From Mucilaginibacter sp. UR6-1 (GTDB taxonomy: Bacteria > Bacteroidota > Bacteroidia > Sphingobacteriales > Sphingobacteriaceae), in the NCBI RefSeq assembly GCF_020880975.1, contig NZ_JAJIWP010000006.1, positions 124,001 through 188,000 of the forward strand: DNA of 64,000 nucleotides. Direction: 5' to 3'. Below, piece after piece: positions 33,103-43,120 of the stretch; the stretch's first letter is position 1; every line of letters begins with the position of its first letter. Under the pieces are notes generated by a model. The model was not told where the DNA came from, searched no databases, and saw nothing but the letters and a program-made list of their open reading frames with translations. A program made the position numbers and the translations under genes.

Positions 33103-35993
33103 CCCAGTATTTCCTTAATATCATCAGCCGAAAGGGATTTGATAAAGCTTTCCTCAGTAGTGATGAGCGAGCGAGCAACGCTCAGCTTGCGGTTTTGCAA
33201 GGCCAGTATCTTCTCTTCAACGGTATCCTTGGTGATGAATTTATAGATGAATACATTTTTGGTTTGGCCGATGCGGTGCGTACGGTCAATAGCCTGCTGT
33301 TCAACAGCCGGGTTCCACCATGGGTCAAGGATGAACACATAGTCGGCCTGGGTGAGGTTGAGGCCTACGCCACCTGCTTTTATAGAGATCAGAAATACGC
33401 GTGTTTTTTCATCCTCCTGAAAGCGTTTAACCACGTCGCCGCGGTTTTGGGTGCTGCCATCGAGATATACATGCGGTACTCCCTGCTTTTCCAGGTGCTC
33501 GCGGTATAGTGCTAACTGTTTAACAAATTGTGAGAAGATGAGCACCTTGTGCCCGCCATCCAACACGTTTGCCAGCGTATGTACCACGTTCTCAAACTTA
33601 CCCGAATCGCCTTCATAGTCCTGGTCGATCATGATCGGGTGATTGGCGATCTGTCGTAATTTGATCAGCCCCTGCAGTACCTGAATCTGCTGCTTGGCAT
33701 AAGTACCATCCTCAATGCTTTTGAGTAGTTCATTACGGTATTCTGATTTTATTTTTTCGTACACCTCGGCCTGCTCTTCACTCATCTGGCAATAAAACAG
33801 GTTTTCGGTTTTAGGCGGCAGCTCGGTGGCTACCTGCTCCTTGGTGCGGCGCATAACAAAGGGCTTTATCAGCGCCTGCAACCGGCGGGCTTTCTCCTCA
33901 TCCTTCTTCTTCTCTATCGGCGTAACAAACTCATTCTGAAAAAACTGTTGTGTGCCTAACAAACCGGGGTTGATGAATGACATTTGCGTCCACAAATCAT
34001 TAACCGAATTTTCAACCGGTGTGCCGCTCAATATCAGCCTGAAACGAGATTTTAGCTGCTTAACCGCCTGGTACGATTTTGATGACGGGTTTTTGATGTT
34101 CTGGCTTTCATCCAATATAATGTAATCAAAAAAGTAGCTCTTGAACAGCTCAATATCTATACGACTAATACCATAAGTGGTTACGATCACATCGTAATTT
34201 TTGAACACCTCCGGCGATTTATAGCGTAAAGTGCCCGTATGTACCATCAGCCTTAACCGTGGTGCGAATTTACGCGCCTCGTTAAGCCAGTTATAAACCA
34301 GCGAGGTAGGCATAATCAACAGCGATGTGCTGTGCCCGCCTTCGGCTTCGGTATCTTCTTTATGCTTTTGCAGCAATGCCAGCGTTTGTATGGTTTTACC
34401 CAGGCCCATATCATCAGCCAGGCAGCCGCCAAAATGAAAATCCTTTAAAAAATGGAACCAGTTGTACCCCGCCTTTTGGTACGGGCGCAATACACCGGCA
34501 AAATCAGCGGGCATAGGCACATCTTCCAATGCCTCAAAATCATTTAATCGTTGCAGCTTCCGCGTCATGGCCAGTCCGGCCATTTCACCGTCGGCAAGCT
34601 CACTTACCAGGCCGAGGTGATGGCGGCGCAGTTTCAGGTCCTCGCCGCCCTCGCTAAAGTGCAGCAAGTTGCCATATTGCGAAAACCATTTTTCAGGTAT
34701 TACCGCAATTTCGCCCGATGGTAATACAAACTCGCGCTTATGATTAAGTATGTGGTTTTTTAGTTCGATAAACGGTATGCGGTACGAGCCAAAATATACC
34801 ACGGCATTAATATCAAACCAATCGTTGTTCTCCTTTATTTCAAGGTCTATTTTGGTATTGCCGAAGATGTAGCGTTTTTGTCCCTCCGGTTGCTCTATTT
34901 CAAAGCCTTCGGCAGTAAGCTCATCATGATATTGGTTGAGCCACTCAAATACGGAAAAAGATTGATCGGCATCATCATCTCCATGTGCCACCTCCAGGTT
35001 TTGAAATAATGACGAAGCTGTTTTTAACCCCCGGGCTTCAAGCAGCGCCATTTTATTACGCTCCCAGGTGGTTGAGCGCTTTATACGATGAAAAATATAA
35101 TCATCGCCATTCTTCTCGATACGAACCGATACGTGCCTGCCATCTCCGTAAGGAAAAACATAACCCGCATATTTAAAATATAATTGCAGTTGCGATGTGC
35201 CTGCCTCTACATAAATAGGTTTAAGCACGGGGCGGGCATCATACTTTTCGGTATTAATGGTGAAGCCTTCGGCATATACATTTTGTTTTTCAATAAGCGG
35301 GGCCACAAAACGCTCAAAGTATGATTGCTCCGAAGCGCGCGGAATAGCGATGTAGCGCTTATTTAAAAAAGGCTGCAGTTTTTTGCCTTCAATATCCTTA
35401 TCAAAGTAATACAGGGTATCGTCCAGCAGCATCCAGGCCGGGTGGTTGCAAATTATCTCGGCATTTTTGAACATGAACTCGATGCGCATACCCTGAAATT
35501 TGATGGTCGGGAAATAGCGTATCTCGGTATCATCCCGCCTGAAATGGAACAGTACCGATGCCGGTTCGCCCGCTATATGCAGTTCCTTTTCAGCCGGGTA
35601 ACCCTCCTTGCTCATCAGGAAAATATTTTTGCTGCGCAGCAGGTTAAGCGCTTCGGCCATCCGTTTTTCAATTTTAGGGCGAATGGTATCAAAAAACTGC
35701 TCGTTAAATATCTTGGCAAAAAACTCGAAGGGGCGAATCGGCTTTTTATAGTAACGTTTTATAATGTTACCCTGCTCCATTTCCTCCAAAAGCTTTATCA
35801 GCTTCAGGTCGGTTTCATCAATACACTGATTGAACTCCTGCGCGGTATTGCTGAAAAGGCGTTGGTGGGTAAGCGAGAACTCGCCGTTGGGGTTAAGCTG
35901 AACAATGTGCGGCTCAATAACATAGCCCAAATACTCATGCCTGGCAATGGCATAAATAATTTTGCAGGGCTTGGTGCTGTCTACGCGTAACAT
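33099..35993 (-). CDS. SNF2-family DNA-dependent ATPase/helicase
   Basis: 964 residues. A long N-terminal region without a firm family name, then a SNF2 ATPase from about 480: Walker A DDMGLGKTIQ, motif II LDESQNIKNP, motif III LSGTPVENS, and the helicase C-terminal part with LISIKAGGVGLNLTQADYVF and QAIDRTHRIGQTK. Bacterial SNF2 proteins remodel DNA-bound complexes; some act with RNA polymerase. It stands alone, convergent with the PAP2 gene. Confidence 0.93.
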   Translation of the reverse strand: MLRVDSTKPCKIIYAIARHEYLGYVIEPHIVQLNPNGEFSLTHQRLFSNTAQEFNQCIDETDLKLIKLLEEMEQGNIIKRYYKKPIRPFEFFAKIFNEQFFDTIRPKIEKRMAEALNLLRSKNIFLMSKEGYPAEKELHIAGEPASVLFHFRRDDTEIRYFPTIKFQGMRIEFMFKNAEIICNHPAWMLLDDTLYYFDKDIEGKKLQPFLNKRYIAIPRASEQSYFERFVAPLIEKQNVYAEGFTINTEKYDARPVLKPIYVEAGTSQLQLYFKYAGYVFPYGDGRHVSVRIEKNGDDYIFHRIKRSTTWERNKMALLEARGLKTASSLFQNLEVAHGDDDADQSFSVFEWLNQYHDELTAEGFEIEQPEGQKRYIFGNTKIDLEIKENNDWFDINAVVYFGSYRIPFIELKNHILNHKREFVLPSGEIAVIPEKWFSQYGNLLHFSEGGEDLKLRRHHLGLVSELADGEMAGLAMTRKLQRLNDFEALEDVPMPADFAGVLRPYQKAGYNWFHFLKDFHFGGCLADDMGLGKTIQTLALLQKHKEDTEAEGGHSTSLLIMPTSLVYNWLNEARKFAPRLRLMVHTGTLRYKSPEVFKNYDVIVTTYGISRIDIELFKSYFFDYIILDESQNIKNPSSKSYQAVKQLKSRFRLILSGTPVENSVNDLWTQMSFINPGLLGTQQFFQNEFVTPIEKKKDEEKARRLQALIKPFVMRRTKEQVATELPPKTENLFYCQMSEEQAEVYEKIKSEYRNELLKSIEDGTYAKQQIQVLQGLIKLRQIANHPIMIDQDYEGDSGKFENVVHTLANVLDGGHKVLIFSQFVKQLALYREHLEKQGVPHVYLDGSTQNRGDVVKRFQEDEKTRVFLISIKAGGVGLNLTQADYVFILDPWWNPAVEQQAIDRTHRIGQTKNVFIYKFITKDTVEEKILALQNRKLSVARSLITTEESFIKSLSADDIKEILG

Positions 35994-36185
35994 TGATCTT
36001 TCAGGGTAAAAATTAATGTAAGCTACAACAACAAAAAATTCAAACGTAGTCAGAATTTCGCTGATTTGGAAGTTTTAAGGATATTTTTTTACCGATAACC
36101 TGTTTTTAATGATATGGATTATACGTTATGCCCGGTAAGGTGCCCTAACGCGCAGGCGCTATATTGTTTGGATACTGAAAAACCT

Positions 36186-36215
36186 TTTGGCTTTCGGGGC
36201 AAAAATGTACTTTTG
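36186..36215 (+). promoter_or_regulatory. Promoter of aspS
   Basis: TTTG (36186-36189), 18 bases, TACTTTTG (36208-36215, exact TAnnTTTG). The ATG follows at 36239. Confidence 0.65.
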
Positions 36216-36238
36216 CTCACTTTAAACAAATACGTACA

Positions 36239-37984
36239 ATGCTTAGGACACACACTTGCGGCGAATTAAATATCAATCACTTGGGTCAATCAGTAACCCT
36301 GTGCGGCTGGGTGCAAAAATCACGCGATCTGGGCGGCACAACCTTTATTGATGTGCGCGATCGTTTTGGTTTAACCCAGTTGGTGCTCAATGTTGATACC
36401 GATGCCGATTTGCGTGAAAAAGCGCGTAGCCTGGGTCGCGAGTTTGTGATAAAGGTAAGCGGTAAGGTGCTTGAGCGTACCAGCAAAAACCCTAAAATAC
36501 CTACCGGTGATATTGAAATTGGCGTTGAGGAACTGGAGATATTGAATGCCGCCAAGATACCTCCGTTTTTAATTGAGGATGAAACCGATGGCGGAGAGGA
36601 GCTGCGTGCCAAATACCGCTACCTCGATTTGCGCCGTAACCCTATACGCCAAAACCTGATGCTGCGCCACCGTATGGGGCAGGAGGTACGTAAATACCTG
36701 GATGCAAAAGGTTTTATGGAGGTTGAAACACCGGTGCTGATTAAATCGACCCCGGAAGGCGCACGTGATTTTGTGGTACCAAGCCGCATGAACCCGGGCG
36801 AGTTTTACGCCCTGCCGCAATCACCGCAAACCTTTAAGCAATTGCTGATGGTGAGCGGTTTCGATCGTTATTTCCAGATCGTAAAATGTTTTCGTGATGA
36901 GGACTTGCGTGCCGACCGTCAGCCGGAATTTACACAGATAGACTGCGAACTTTCTTTTGTGGAGCAGGAAGATATATTGAACATTTTTGAAGGCCTTACA
37001 CGCCATCTGTTCAGCGTGGTAAAGGATATCAACTTAGATACTTTCCCGCGTATGCAGTATGCAGATGCTATGCGCCTGTACGGATCAGATAAACCCGACC
37101 TGCGTTTCGGGATGCAATTTGTTGAATTGAATGACGTAGTTAAGGGTAAAAACTTCGCCATTTTTGATAACGCCGAGCTGGTGGTTGGCATTAATGCCAA
37201 AGGCTGCGCAGGCTATACCCGTAAACAGGTTGATGAACTGACAGATTGGTTAAAACGCCCGCAAATTGGCGCTACCGGCCTGGTGTACTGCCGTTACAAT
37301 ACTGATGGTACCTTAAAATCATCAGTTGATAAGTTTTACAATGAAGATGAGCTGACTAACTGGGCAGCCGCTTTTGAGGCCGAAGCAGGCGATTTAATGC
37401 TGGTGCTTGCAGGCCCTGCCGATAAGGTACGTAAACAATTGAACGAGCTCCGTTTAGAGATAGGCGGCCGTTTAGGTTTACGCGATAAGGACAAATTTGC
37501 GCCGCTGTGGGTGGTTGATTTCCCGCTGCTGGAGTGGGATGAGGAAAATGGCCGCTACCACGCCATGCACCACCCGTTCACCTCGCCAAAACCGGAAGAT
37601 ATAGCCCTGCTGGATACCGAACCGGGCAACGTACGCGCCAACGCGTATGACCTTGTGATAAACGGTACCGAGATAGGCGGCGGCTCCATCCGTATCCACG
37701 AAAAAACATTACAATCGCTGATGTTCAAGCACCTGGGCTTTTCGGCCGAGGAAGCGCAAAAGCAATTCGGCTTTTTGCTGGATGCATTTGAATATGGCGC
37801 CCCTCCGCATGGTGGTATCGCCTTCGGGTTTGACAGGTTGTGTTCTATATTCGCCGGTTTGGATTCTATCCGCGATGTGATCGCCTTTCCTAAAAACAAC
37901 TCGGGCCGTGATGTGATGATCGATTCACCATCAACCATCGCTCTTGAGCAAATGAAGGAACTAAGTATAGCCACCACAATTTAA
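36239..37984 (+). CDS. aspS: Aspartyl-tRNA synthetase
   Basis: 581 residues, bacterial length. N-terminal OB fold (LCGWVQKSRDLGGTTFIDVR), class II core with motif 2 FRDEDLRADRQPEFTQID and motif 3 GIAFGFDRL, plus the GAD insertion between them. Charges tRNA-Asp with aspartate in the cytoplasm. Monocistronic behind its own promoter. Confidence 0.98.
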   Translation: MLRTHTCGELNINHLGQSVTLCGWVQKSRDLGGTTFIDVRDRFGLTQLVLNVDTDADLREKARSLGREFVIKVSGKVLERTSKNPKIPTGDIEIGVEELEILNAAKIPPFLIEDETDGGEELRAKYRYLDLRRNPIRQNLMLRHRMGQEVRKYLDAKGFMEVETPVLIKSTPEGARDFVVPSRMNPGEFYALPQSPQTFKQLLMVSGFDRYFQIVKCFRDEDLRADRQPEFTQIDCELSFVEQEDILNIFEGLTRHLFSVVKDINLDTFPRMQYADAMRLYGSDKPDLRFGMQFVELNDVVKGKNFAIFDNAELVVGINAKGCAGYTRKQVDELTDWLKRPQIGATGLVYCRYNTDGTLKSSVDKFYNEDELTNWAAAFEAEAGDLMLVLAGPADKVRKQLNELRLEIGGRLGLRDKDKFAPLWVVDFPLLEWDEENGRYHAMHHPFTSPKPEDIALLDTEPGNVRANAYDLVINGTEIGGGSIRIHEKTLQSLMFKHLGFSAEEAQKQFGFLLDAFEYGAPPHGGIAFGFDRLCSIFAGLDSIRDVIAFPKNNSGRDVMIDSPSTIALEQMKELSIATTI

Positions 37985-38037
37985 TATGGCCCTGTAGCGT
38001 TTTGCCGCAAAACTGCGTTAGTTGTAAAAAAAGATAT

Positions 38038-38523
38038 ATGAACAGATTGAAATACGTATTTGGCGCTTTAGCGATAGTGATGATGGCTTTTACAGCTTGT
38101 AAAAAGGATGGAGATAAAGACACTTCAAAACAAGCCGAGAAAGATGATCAGGCTATTCAGGCTTACATTAAAACCTATAACGATACAACCACCAGCGCAA
38201 AAATTAACGCTACAAAGGACGAAAACGGCATTTATTATGAAATACTAAAAGCAGGAACCGGTGCTTACCCTAATGTTAACTCAACCATTAGCATTAATTA
38301 TACCGGTAAATTGCTGAATGGCACACAATTCGATAAAGGAAATACCACCTACCCGCTTATTGGTTTTATAAAAGGCTGGCAGTTGGGTATACCCCGCATA
38401 AATTCAGGCGGCCGTATTTTGCTGCTCATTCCATCAGGATTGGCTTATGGCAGTAGCGGTAAGGGAACAATTCCGTCAAATGCTCCGTTAATTTTTATTG
38501 TTGATCTACTCAACTTCAAGTAG
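38038..38523 (+). CDS. FKBP-type peptidyl-prolyl isomerase lipoprotein
   Basis: 161 residues from ATG 38038; a frame open from 38002 adds no signal sequence. Lipobox FTAC at about 17-20 (VMMAFTACKK). The FKBP domain fills the C-terminal two thirds: ISINYTGKLLNGTQFDKGN, then LIGFIKGWQLGIPRINSGGR and SGLAYGSSGKGTIPSNAPLI. Probably an outer-membrane-linked folding factor. Two relatives lie at 47361-48814. Confidence 0.9.
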   Translation: MNRLKYVFGALAIVMMAFTACKKDGDKDTSKQAEKDDQAIQAYIKTYNDTTTSAKINATKDENGIYYEILKAGTGAYPNVNSTISINYTGKLLNGTQFDKGNTTYPLIGFIKGWQLGIPRINSGGRILLLIPSGLAYGSSGKGTIPSNAPLIFIVDLLNFK

Positions 38524-38564
38524 TATACAGCATAAATATTATCTTTAAGGCAAAACATTCATGC

Positions 38565-39872
38565 ATGAAAAAGTTTTGCCTTATTGCTTTCTCCCTGTTT
38601 TCATTAGCCGCATCGGCTCAAAACACCAAACTTAAAGCAACAGCCGCCGCAAAGGCCGATGCCTTGCAGGCCAAACTTGTTGCCTGGCGGCGTGATTTTC
38701 ATCAAAATCCTGAACTGGGAAATCGTGAGGTACGCACATCAGGCATAATTGCCAAACACTTGCAAAGCCTCGGCATTGAGGTTAAAACAGGTATTGCCAC
38801 AACAGGCGTGGTAGGCATACTAAAAGGCGGCAAACCCGGCCCTGTGGTAGCCCTGCGTGCCGATATGGATGGCCTGCCGGTTACCGAGCGTGTTAATCTT
38901 CCCTTCGCATCCAAAATAAAAACTACCTATAACGGGCAGGATGTAGGTACCATGCATGCTTGCGGGCACGATTCGCATATGGCGATATTGATGACGGTGG
39001 CCGAGGTGCTTTCGGGCATGAAAAAGGATCTGGCCGGAACGGTTAAATTCATCTTTCAACCCGCCGAAGAGGGCGCGCCTTATGGCGAAAAAGGCGGTGC
39101 TGAAGAAATGGTGAAGCAGGGCGTACTTACCAACCCAAAGGTAGATGCTATATTCGGGCTGCACATTAACTCCAGTTTAGAGGTGGGTACGATAACCTGT
39201 CGCCCCGGCGGTACCATGGCCGGTGTTAATGATATGATGATCACCGTAAAAGGCAAATCATCGCACGGGGCTTATCCCTGGCAAAGTGTGGACCCGGTGG
39301 TAGTTTCGGCACAGATCATCAGCGGGCTGCAAACCATTGTGAGCCGTAATGTAAACGTAACGCAAAACCCGGCGGTAGTAACCATTGGTGCAATTAAGGG
39401 CGGTACCAGGTTCAACATAATCCCCGAAGCGGTGGAGATGCAGGGCACCCTGCGCTTTTTTACCGATGCGGATGAAAAGCTGATCACCACCCGCGTAAAG
39501 CAGATCGCCGAAAAAACTGCCGAAGCCTACAACGCCACCGCCGATGTAAAGATACCCTACAGCAACCACTACCCCGTAACGTATAACGACCCGGCGCTTA
39601 CCGCCAAAATGCTGCCTACCCTACAAGCCACCGCGGGTAAGGATAAGGTATTGCAGGTGCCACCCGTTACCGGTGCCGAAGATTTTAGCTTTTACCAGGA
39701 AAAGGTACCCGGCATCTTCTTCTTTTTAGGGGGAATGCCCAAAGGCGGCAATTCGCTTACCGCGCCACCCCACCATACCCCCGATTTTTTTATTGACGAA
39801 AGCGGTTTTACCCTCGGCGTAAAGGCCTTGTGTAATTTAACCCTGGATTATATGGCAGCGAAAAGCAAGTAA
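38565..39872 (+). CDS. M20-family amidohydrolase (exported)
   Basis: 435 residues with a signal peptide (MKKFCLIAFSLFSLAASAQ). Metal-binding motif MHACGHDSHMA, the RRDFHQNPELGNREVRTS start of the aminoacylase/IAA-hydrolase group, FIFQPAEEGAPYGEKGG with catalytic Glu, and a dimerisation insert (about 195-305). It hydrolyses N-acyl or N-carbamoyl amino acids or peptides; the actual substrate is unknown. Confidence 0.93.
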   Translation: MKKFCLIAFSLFSLAASAQNTKLKATAAAKADALQAKLVAWRRDFHQNPELGNREVRTSGIIAKHLQSLGIEVKTGIATTGVVGILKGGKPGPVVALRADMDGLPVTERVNLPFASKIKTTYNGQDVGTMHACGHDSHMAILMTVAEVLSGMKKDLAGTVKFIFQPAEEGAPYGEKGGAEEMVKQGVLTNPKVDAIFGLHINSSLEVGTITCRPGGTMAGVNDMMITVKGKSSHGAYPWQSVDPVVVSAQIISGLQTIVSRNVNVTQNPAVVTIGAIKGGTRFNIIPEAVEMQGTLRFFTDADEKLITTRVKQIAEKTAEAYNATADVKIPYSNHYPVTYNDPALTAKMLPTLQATAGKDKVLQVPPVTGAEDFSFYQEKVPGIFFFLGGMPKGGNSLTAPPHHTPDFFIDESGFTLGVKALCNLTLDYMAAKSK

Positions 39873-39887
39873 AAGATTGAATACCGC

Positions 39888-40544
39888 ATGAAAGAATTTG
39901 TAACCTTTAAAAAATTTAATGATCCGGCACTGGCCGAAGATCTGGTGGTTTTGCTAAAAAGCAACGGTATATCCTATCAGGTTGAAGAAGATGCCTTGTC
40001 ATTTAAACCATATTTTAATAATAATGATGAACTTGACAGGGAGTATTTGATTAAAATAAGTCCGGCTGATTTTGACCAGGCTAACAAAGTTTTGAATGAA
40101 GCTGAAGCAGACAACATTGCTCAGGTAAATAGCGATCATTACTTGTTTGCCTTTACGGACGCGGAATTGATGGACGTGGTTATCAAAACCGACGAGTGGA
40201 GTAACTTTGATCAGTTACTGGCAAGAAGGATTTTGATTGAGCGGGATGTAAACATTACTGACCAGCAAGTATCAGAAGCGAAGCAAGTTCATATCCAGGC
40301 GCTTAAAAAGCCTGAGCACAATACCACTCTCTTTATTATAGCCGGATATGTTATGGTATTGGTTTTTAGCTTTATAGGTATTTTTATTGGCTGGGTACTT
40401 CGTTATTCAAAAAAAACATTGCCTAATGGTGAGCGGGTGTATATGTACAAGGATGCTGACAGAAAACAAGGGAGTATAATATTCACGCTATCTATTATCA
40501 GTGCAATAGTGCTTGCGGCTTTAAGAATCTATAAGGCAGCTTAA
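39888..40544 (+). CDS. DUF2007-type membrane protein
   Basis: 218 residues. The N-terminus (FVTFKKFNDPALAEDLVVLL, KSNGISYQVEED) has the DUF2007 'putative signal transducing protein' pattern. Two membrane helices lie near the C-terminus (about 145-170 and 195-215). Fifteen bases after the amidohydrolase stop, so probably co-transcribed. Function unknown. Confidence 0.65.
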   Translation: MKEFVTFKKFNDPALAEDLVVLLKSNGISYQVEEDALSFKPYFNNNDELDREYLIKISPADFDQANKVLNEAEADNIAQVNSDHYLFAFTDAELMDVVIKTDEWSNFDQLLARRILIERDVNITDQQVSEAKQVHIQALKKPEHNTTLFIIAGYVMVLVFSFIGIFIGWVLRYSKKTLPNGERVYMYKDADRKQGSIIFTLSIISAIVLAALRIYKAA

Positions 40545-40561
40545 GTCAGTTTTAATAGTTT

Positions 40562-40894
40562 TTGGTAAAGAGAAGTAAGTTGGCCAACCTGTTATTTATC
40601 TGTAGTAAAAACCAGTGGCGCAGCCCCACGGCAGAGCATTTGTTCAAAAACCACCATCTGCATTCGGCACGGTCTGCAGGTACAAGCGATAAGGCGCGTA
40701 TCCGGATCAATCAAAAAATGATAGATTGGGCTGATACGATATTTGTGATGGAGCGAAAGCACCGGTCATTGCTCACGCAGCGTTTTAATATGGCTGACAA
40801 ACAAATAGTAGTACTTGATATACCTGATGATTATCAGTTTGGCGACCCGGAGCTGATCGATATGCTTCATACTTCGCTTTCTGCTTATCTTTAA
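40562..40894 (+). CDS. Low-molecular-weight protein tyrosine phosphatase-like protein
   Basis: About 104-110 residues; TTG starts at 40562 and 40580 are both possible, and the second (MANLLFICSKNQWRSPT) places the P-loop where the family has it. The C-x5-R loop is CSKNQWRS. Shorter than classical LMW-PTPs (about 150) and lacking their DPY loop; typical of the small Bacteroidetes group, whose activity is not settled. Confidence 0.8.
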   Translation: MVKRSKLANLLFICSKNQWRSPTAEHLFKNHHLHSARSAGTSDKARIRINQKMIDWADTIFVMERKHRSLLTQRFNMADKQIVVLDIPDDYQFGDPELIDMLHTSLSAYL

Positions 40895-40942
40895 AACCCG
40901 TAAACAGCTTTTATTTACAGTAGTTATATAAAAAAAGCAAAC

Positions 40943-41512
40943 ATGTCGTCACACCATGTAGTACGCGAAAAACAGGAACCGGCCCTGCTGGTGCTGGGAT
41001 TGAACAATTTTTCGGATGAGTTGCTGGGCCAGTTGCTGGAGTGGAGCCCCACCGTTATTGCCACGTCAGATACTGCCGAGCAGCTCAATGCCTTTGGTAT
41101 AAAAATAGATTGGCTGATAACGGATGACGCGAATGTTGACCTGCAATCAGACGTTAAACTCATGCCTGCCGGGACAGATGATATGGCTGTAGCGGCCCTT
41201 AAATTTTTAGTTACGCATGGCTATCCGGCGGTAAACATTGTAGCGGATGAAATACAGCTAAAGGATTTTATATTTTTTGCTGATAAGATCAACCTTGTGC
41301 TGCTGAGCGGCGGGCAGCGCATTTATGCCGTACAAAGCGGCTTTAGTAAATGGAAACCCGCCGGGCAGGTTATCAGGTTGCTATCGCACCCTAACGAGTT
41401 GCATACCGGCGGGCTCGAGGCAATAGGTAATGGTGGCTTTAAAACTACACACGATGGCTTTATGAGCCTGCAGTTTGATTTGCCGCAACTGTTTATTGCC
41501 GAAGAAATGTAA
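40943..41512 (+). CDS. Thiamine pyrophosphokinase-like protein, divergent
   Basis: 189 residues. FGIKIDWLITDD resembles the KIDWVIGD strand of thiamine pyrophosphokinases, and the C-terminal half (QVIRLLSHPNELHTGGLEAI) could be their beta domain. However, the GGRxDH-type substrate loop is not seen, so catalysis is doubtful. Identification is tentative. Confidence 0.4.
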   Translation: MSSHHVVREKQEPALLVLGLNNFSDELLGQLLEWSPTVIATSDTAEQLNAFGIKIDWLITDDANVDLQSDVKLMPAGTDDMAVAALKFLVTHGYPAVNIVADEIQLKDFIFFADKINLVLLSGGQRIYAVQSGFSKWKPAGQVIRLLSHPNELHTGGLEAIGNGGFKTTHDGFMSLQFDLPQLFIAEEM

Positions 41513-41701
41513 TTACAGGCCGTACGAGTCTATTGGGTCTTCTTCTTTTTCCTTGCTGGCAGGTTTTACCCGCGCAGCTTCGTCCTCTTCCATGGCTTCA
41601 ATAGCATGTTTTTGCGCATCGCTGTTAAATCTGGTCGCGCTTTCATCATCCTTATTTAAATGCCCATCCCGGTCATTCAAATCATTACTGTTAGCATTCA
41701 T
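41513..41701 (-). CDS. Small acidic hypothetical protein
   Basis: 62 residues, strongly charged and probably disordered (DLNDRDGHLNKDDESATRFN; AIEAMEEDEAARVKPASKEK). Convergent with the gene before it, ends abutting. Such short acidic proteins are common in this group; function unknown. Confidence 0.5.
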   Translation of the reverse strand: MNANSNDLNDRDGHLNKDDESATRFNSDAQKHAIEAMEEDEAARVKPASKEKEEDPIDSYGL

Positions 41702-41901
41702 AATTTAAAATGGTTTATAATCATACTGTAAACATCAGCTTGCCTTATAAGGTTTTACTTGTCAGTATGTTATAATTGTATGGCTGCCGGGTTAGTGTTA
41801 TAGGTTGTTAAATAATTTAAGCTGCATTAAACCGTTTAATTATTTATTAGTCTGTATTATACAATAACAGCGAAGCTGTTAGTCAACAATATCTTTAAAA
41901 G

Positions 41902-42990
41902 ATGAAAAGGTCATATAGAAATTTGCTTTATGTTGCTTTGAGCGGGCTGCTTTGCTCGTTCACAGTATTTAGTGCCGATGCACAGCGCGGTTCTCGCGGT
42001 GGCGGTGGTGGCGGAGGATCAAGAGGTGGTGGCAGCGTAGGCGTTTCCCGCCCTTCATTTGGCGGTGGTATGTCTCGCCCCTCAATGAGTTCCGGTGGCT
42101 CACGCCCGTCATTTGGCGGCGGCGGTTCAAGGCCGTCATTCGGCAGTTCAAACCAGGGGCCGCGGATGTCGTCACCAGGTACACGTCCAAGCGTATCAGG
42201 CGGCTTCAGCAGGCCTGATAATCGTGGTGTAATATCATCAAACGGACGTTATAACAATCAAAACGGAAGGTTTAATAATTACGGTAACCGGGTTGGCAGT
42301 CGCCCGCCATATAACGGACGAGGCTATTATAGCAACCGTTATTATGGTAACCGCTACTATGGCAACCGTTACTACGGCGGTCGTGGTTATTATGGCCGCG
42401 GATACTATGGTGGCCGTGGTTTTTATTATCCTTACCGCGGGTTTTATTCATCATACTACATGCCTCATATCGGCTTTAGCATAGGTGTGTTGCCTTTTGG
42501 TTACTATCCGTTTTACTGGAACAATGCGCAATACTATTATAGCGATGGCTTATACTACCAACAAAGCACTGATGATCAGTATACCGTAGTAGAGCCGCCG
42601 GTAGGTGCCGAAATAAAGGAGGTTCCTGAAAAAGCACAATCCATCGTTATAAACGGCAATCAGTATTATGAGCTGAATGGCGTTTACTACCAGCCGGTAA
42701 CTAAGGATGATGGTACCACCACATACCAGATAGCAGGTAAGGATGGTGAGTTGAACACCGATGAAGGCTATAGCGAACAACTGCCGTTAGTAGGCGATAT
42801 TGTGGTTGAACTACCTGCCGATACACGTAAAGTAACGCTTAACGGCGAAAAGCTTTATATTGACCAGATGGGTGTTTATTATAAAGAAGACCGTGATGCC
42901 AATGATAAAAAAGTGTACAAGGTAGTTGGCGTACCGGAATCAAACAATGATCAGTCGGCAGATGATAATGACGACAATAACGATCAATAA
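41902..42990 (+). CDS. DUF6515-type Gly/Arg/Tyr-rich exported protein
   Basis: 362 residues with a signal peptide (about 1-28, ending SADAQ). Residues 30-100 are Gly/Ser/Arg/Pro repeats (SRPSFGGG units); 125-180 are Tyr/Gly/Arg repeats built on NRYYG and GRGYYG. The C-terminal half has three copies of a unit like ITVNGKxYYxxNGVYYxxxxxx: SIVINGNQYYELNGVYYQPV and KVTLNGEKLYIDQMGVYYKE are two. Probably a surface or periplasmic structural protein. The amino-acid bias is the cause of long antisense frames here. Confidence 0.75.
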   Translation: MKRSYRNLLYVALSGLLCSFTVFSADAQRGSRGGGGGGGSRGGGSVGVSRPSFGGGMSRPSMSSGGSRPSFGGGGSRPSFGSSNQGPRMSSPGTRPSVSGGFSRPDNRGVISSNGRYNNQNGRFNNYGNRVGSRPPYNGRGYYSNRYYGNRYYGNRYYGGRGYYGRGYYGGRGFYYPYRGFYSSYYMPHIGFSIGVLPFGYYPFYWNNAQYYYSDGLYYQQSTDDQYTVVEPPVGAEIKEVPEKAQSIVINGNQYYELNGVYYQPVTKDDGTTTYQIAGKDGELNTDEGYSEQLPLVGDIVVELPADTRKVTLNGEKLYIDQMGVYYKEDRDANDKKVYKVVGVPESNNDQSADDNDDNNDQ

Positions 42991-43018
42991 CCGTATTTAA
43001 ATAGTGATTATATAGTGA

Positions 43019-43055
43019 AGCGGATGGGTACCGGGTGGTATTCATCCGCTTTTTT
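43019..43055 (+). terminator. Terminator after the DUF6515-type gene
   Basis: Stem AGCGGATG/CATCCGCT (43019-43026 with 43043-43050), 16-base loop, then a T-run. Confidence 0.75.
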
Positions 43056-43066
43056 ATGTGTTAAAC

Positions 43067-43099
43067 AAAAGGCGACATCTTATCAGGATATCGCCTTTT
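43067..43099 (-). terminator. Terminator after the MoxR-type gene
   Basis: Stem AAAAGGCGA/TCGCCTTTT (43067-43075 with 43091-43099); read leftward it ends in TTTTGTTT. It is 22 bases past the MoxR stop. Confidence 0.75.
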
Positions 43100-43120
43100 G
43101 CATGTTATCAGTTTTAAAGC

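Noticed and set aside
41969..42484. Open frames on both strands over the Gly/Tyr-rich gene
   Set aside because: Result of biased codons in repeats of the DUF6515-type protein.
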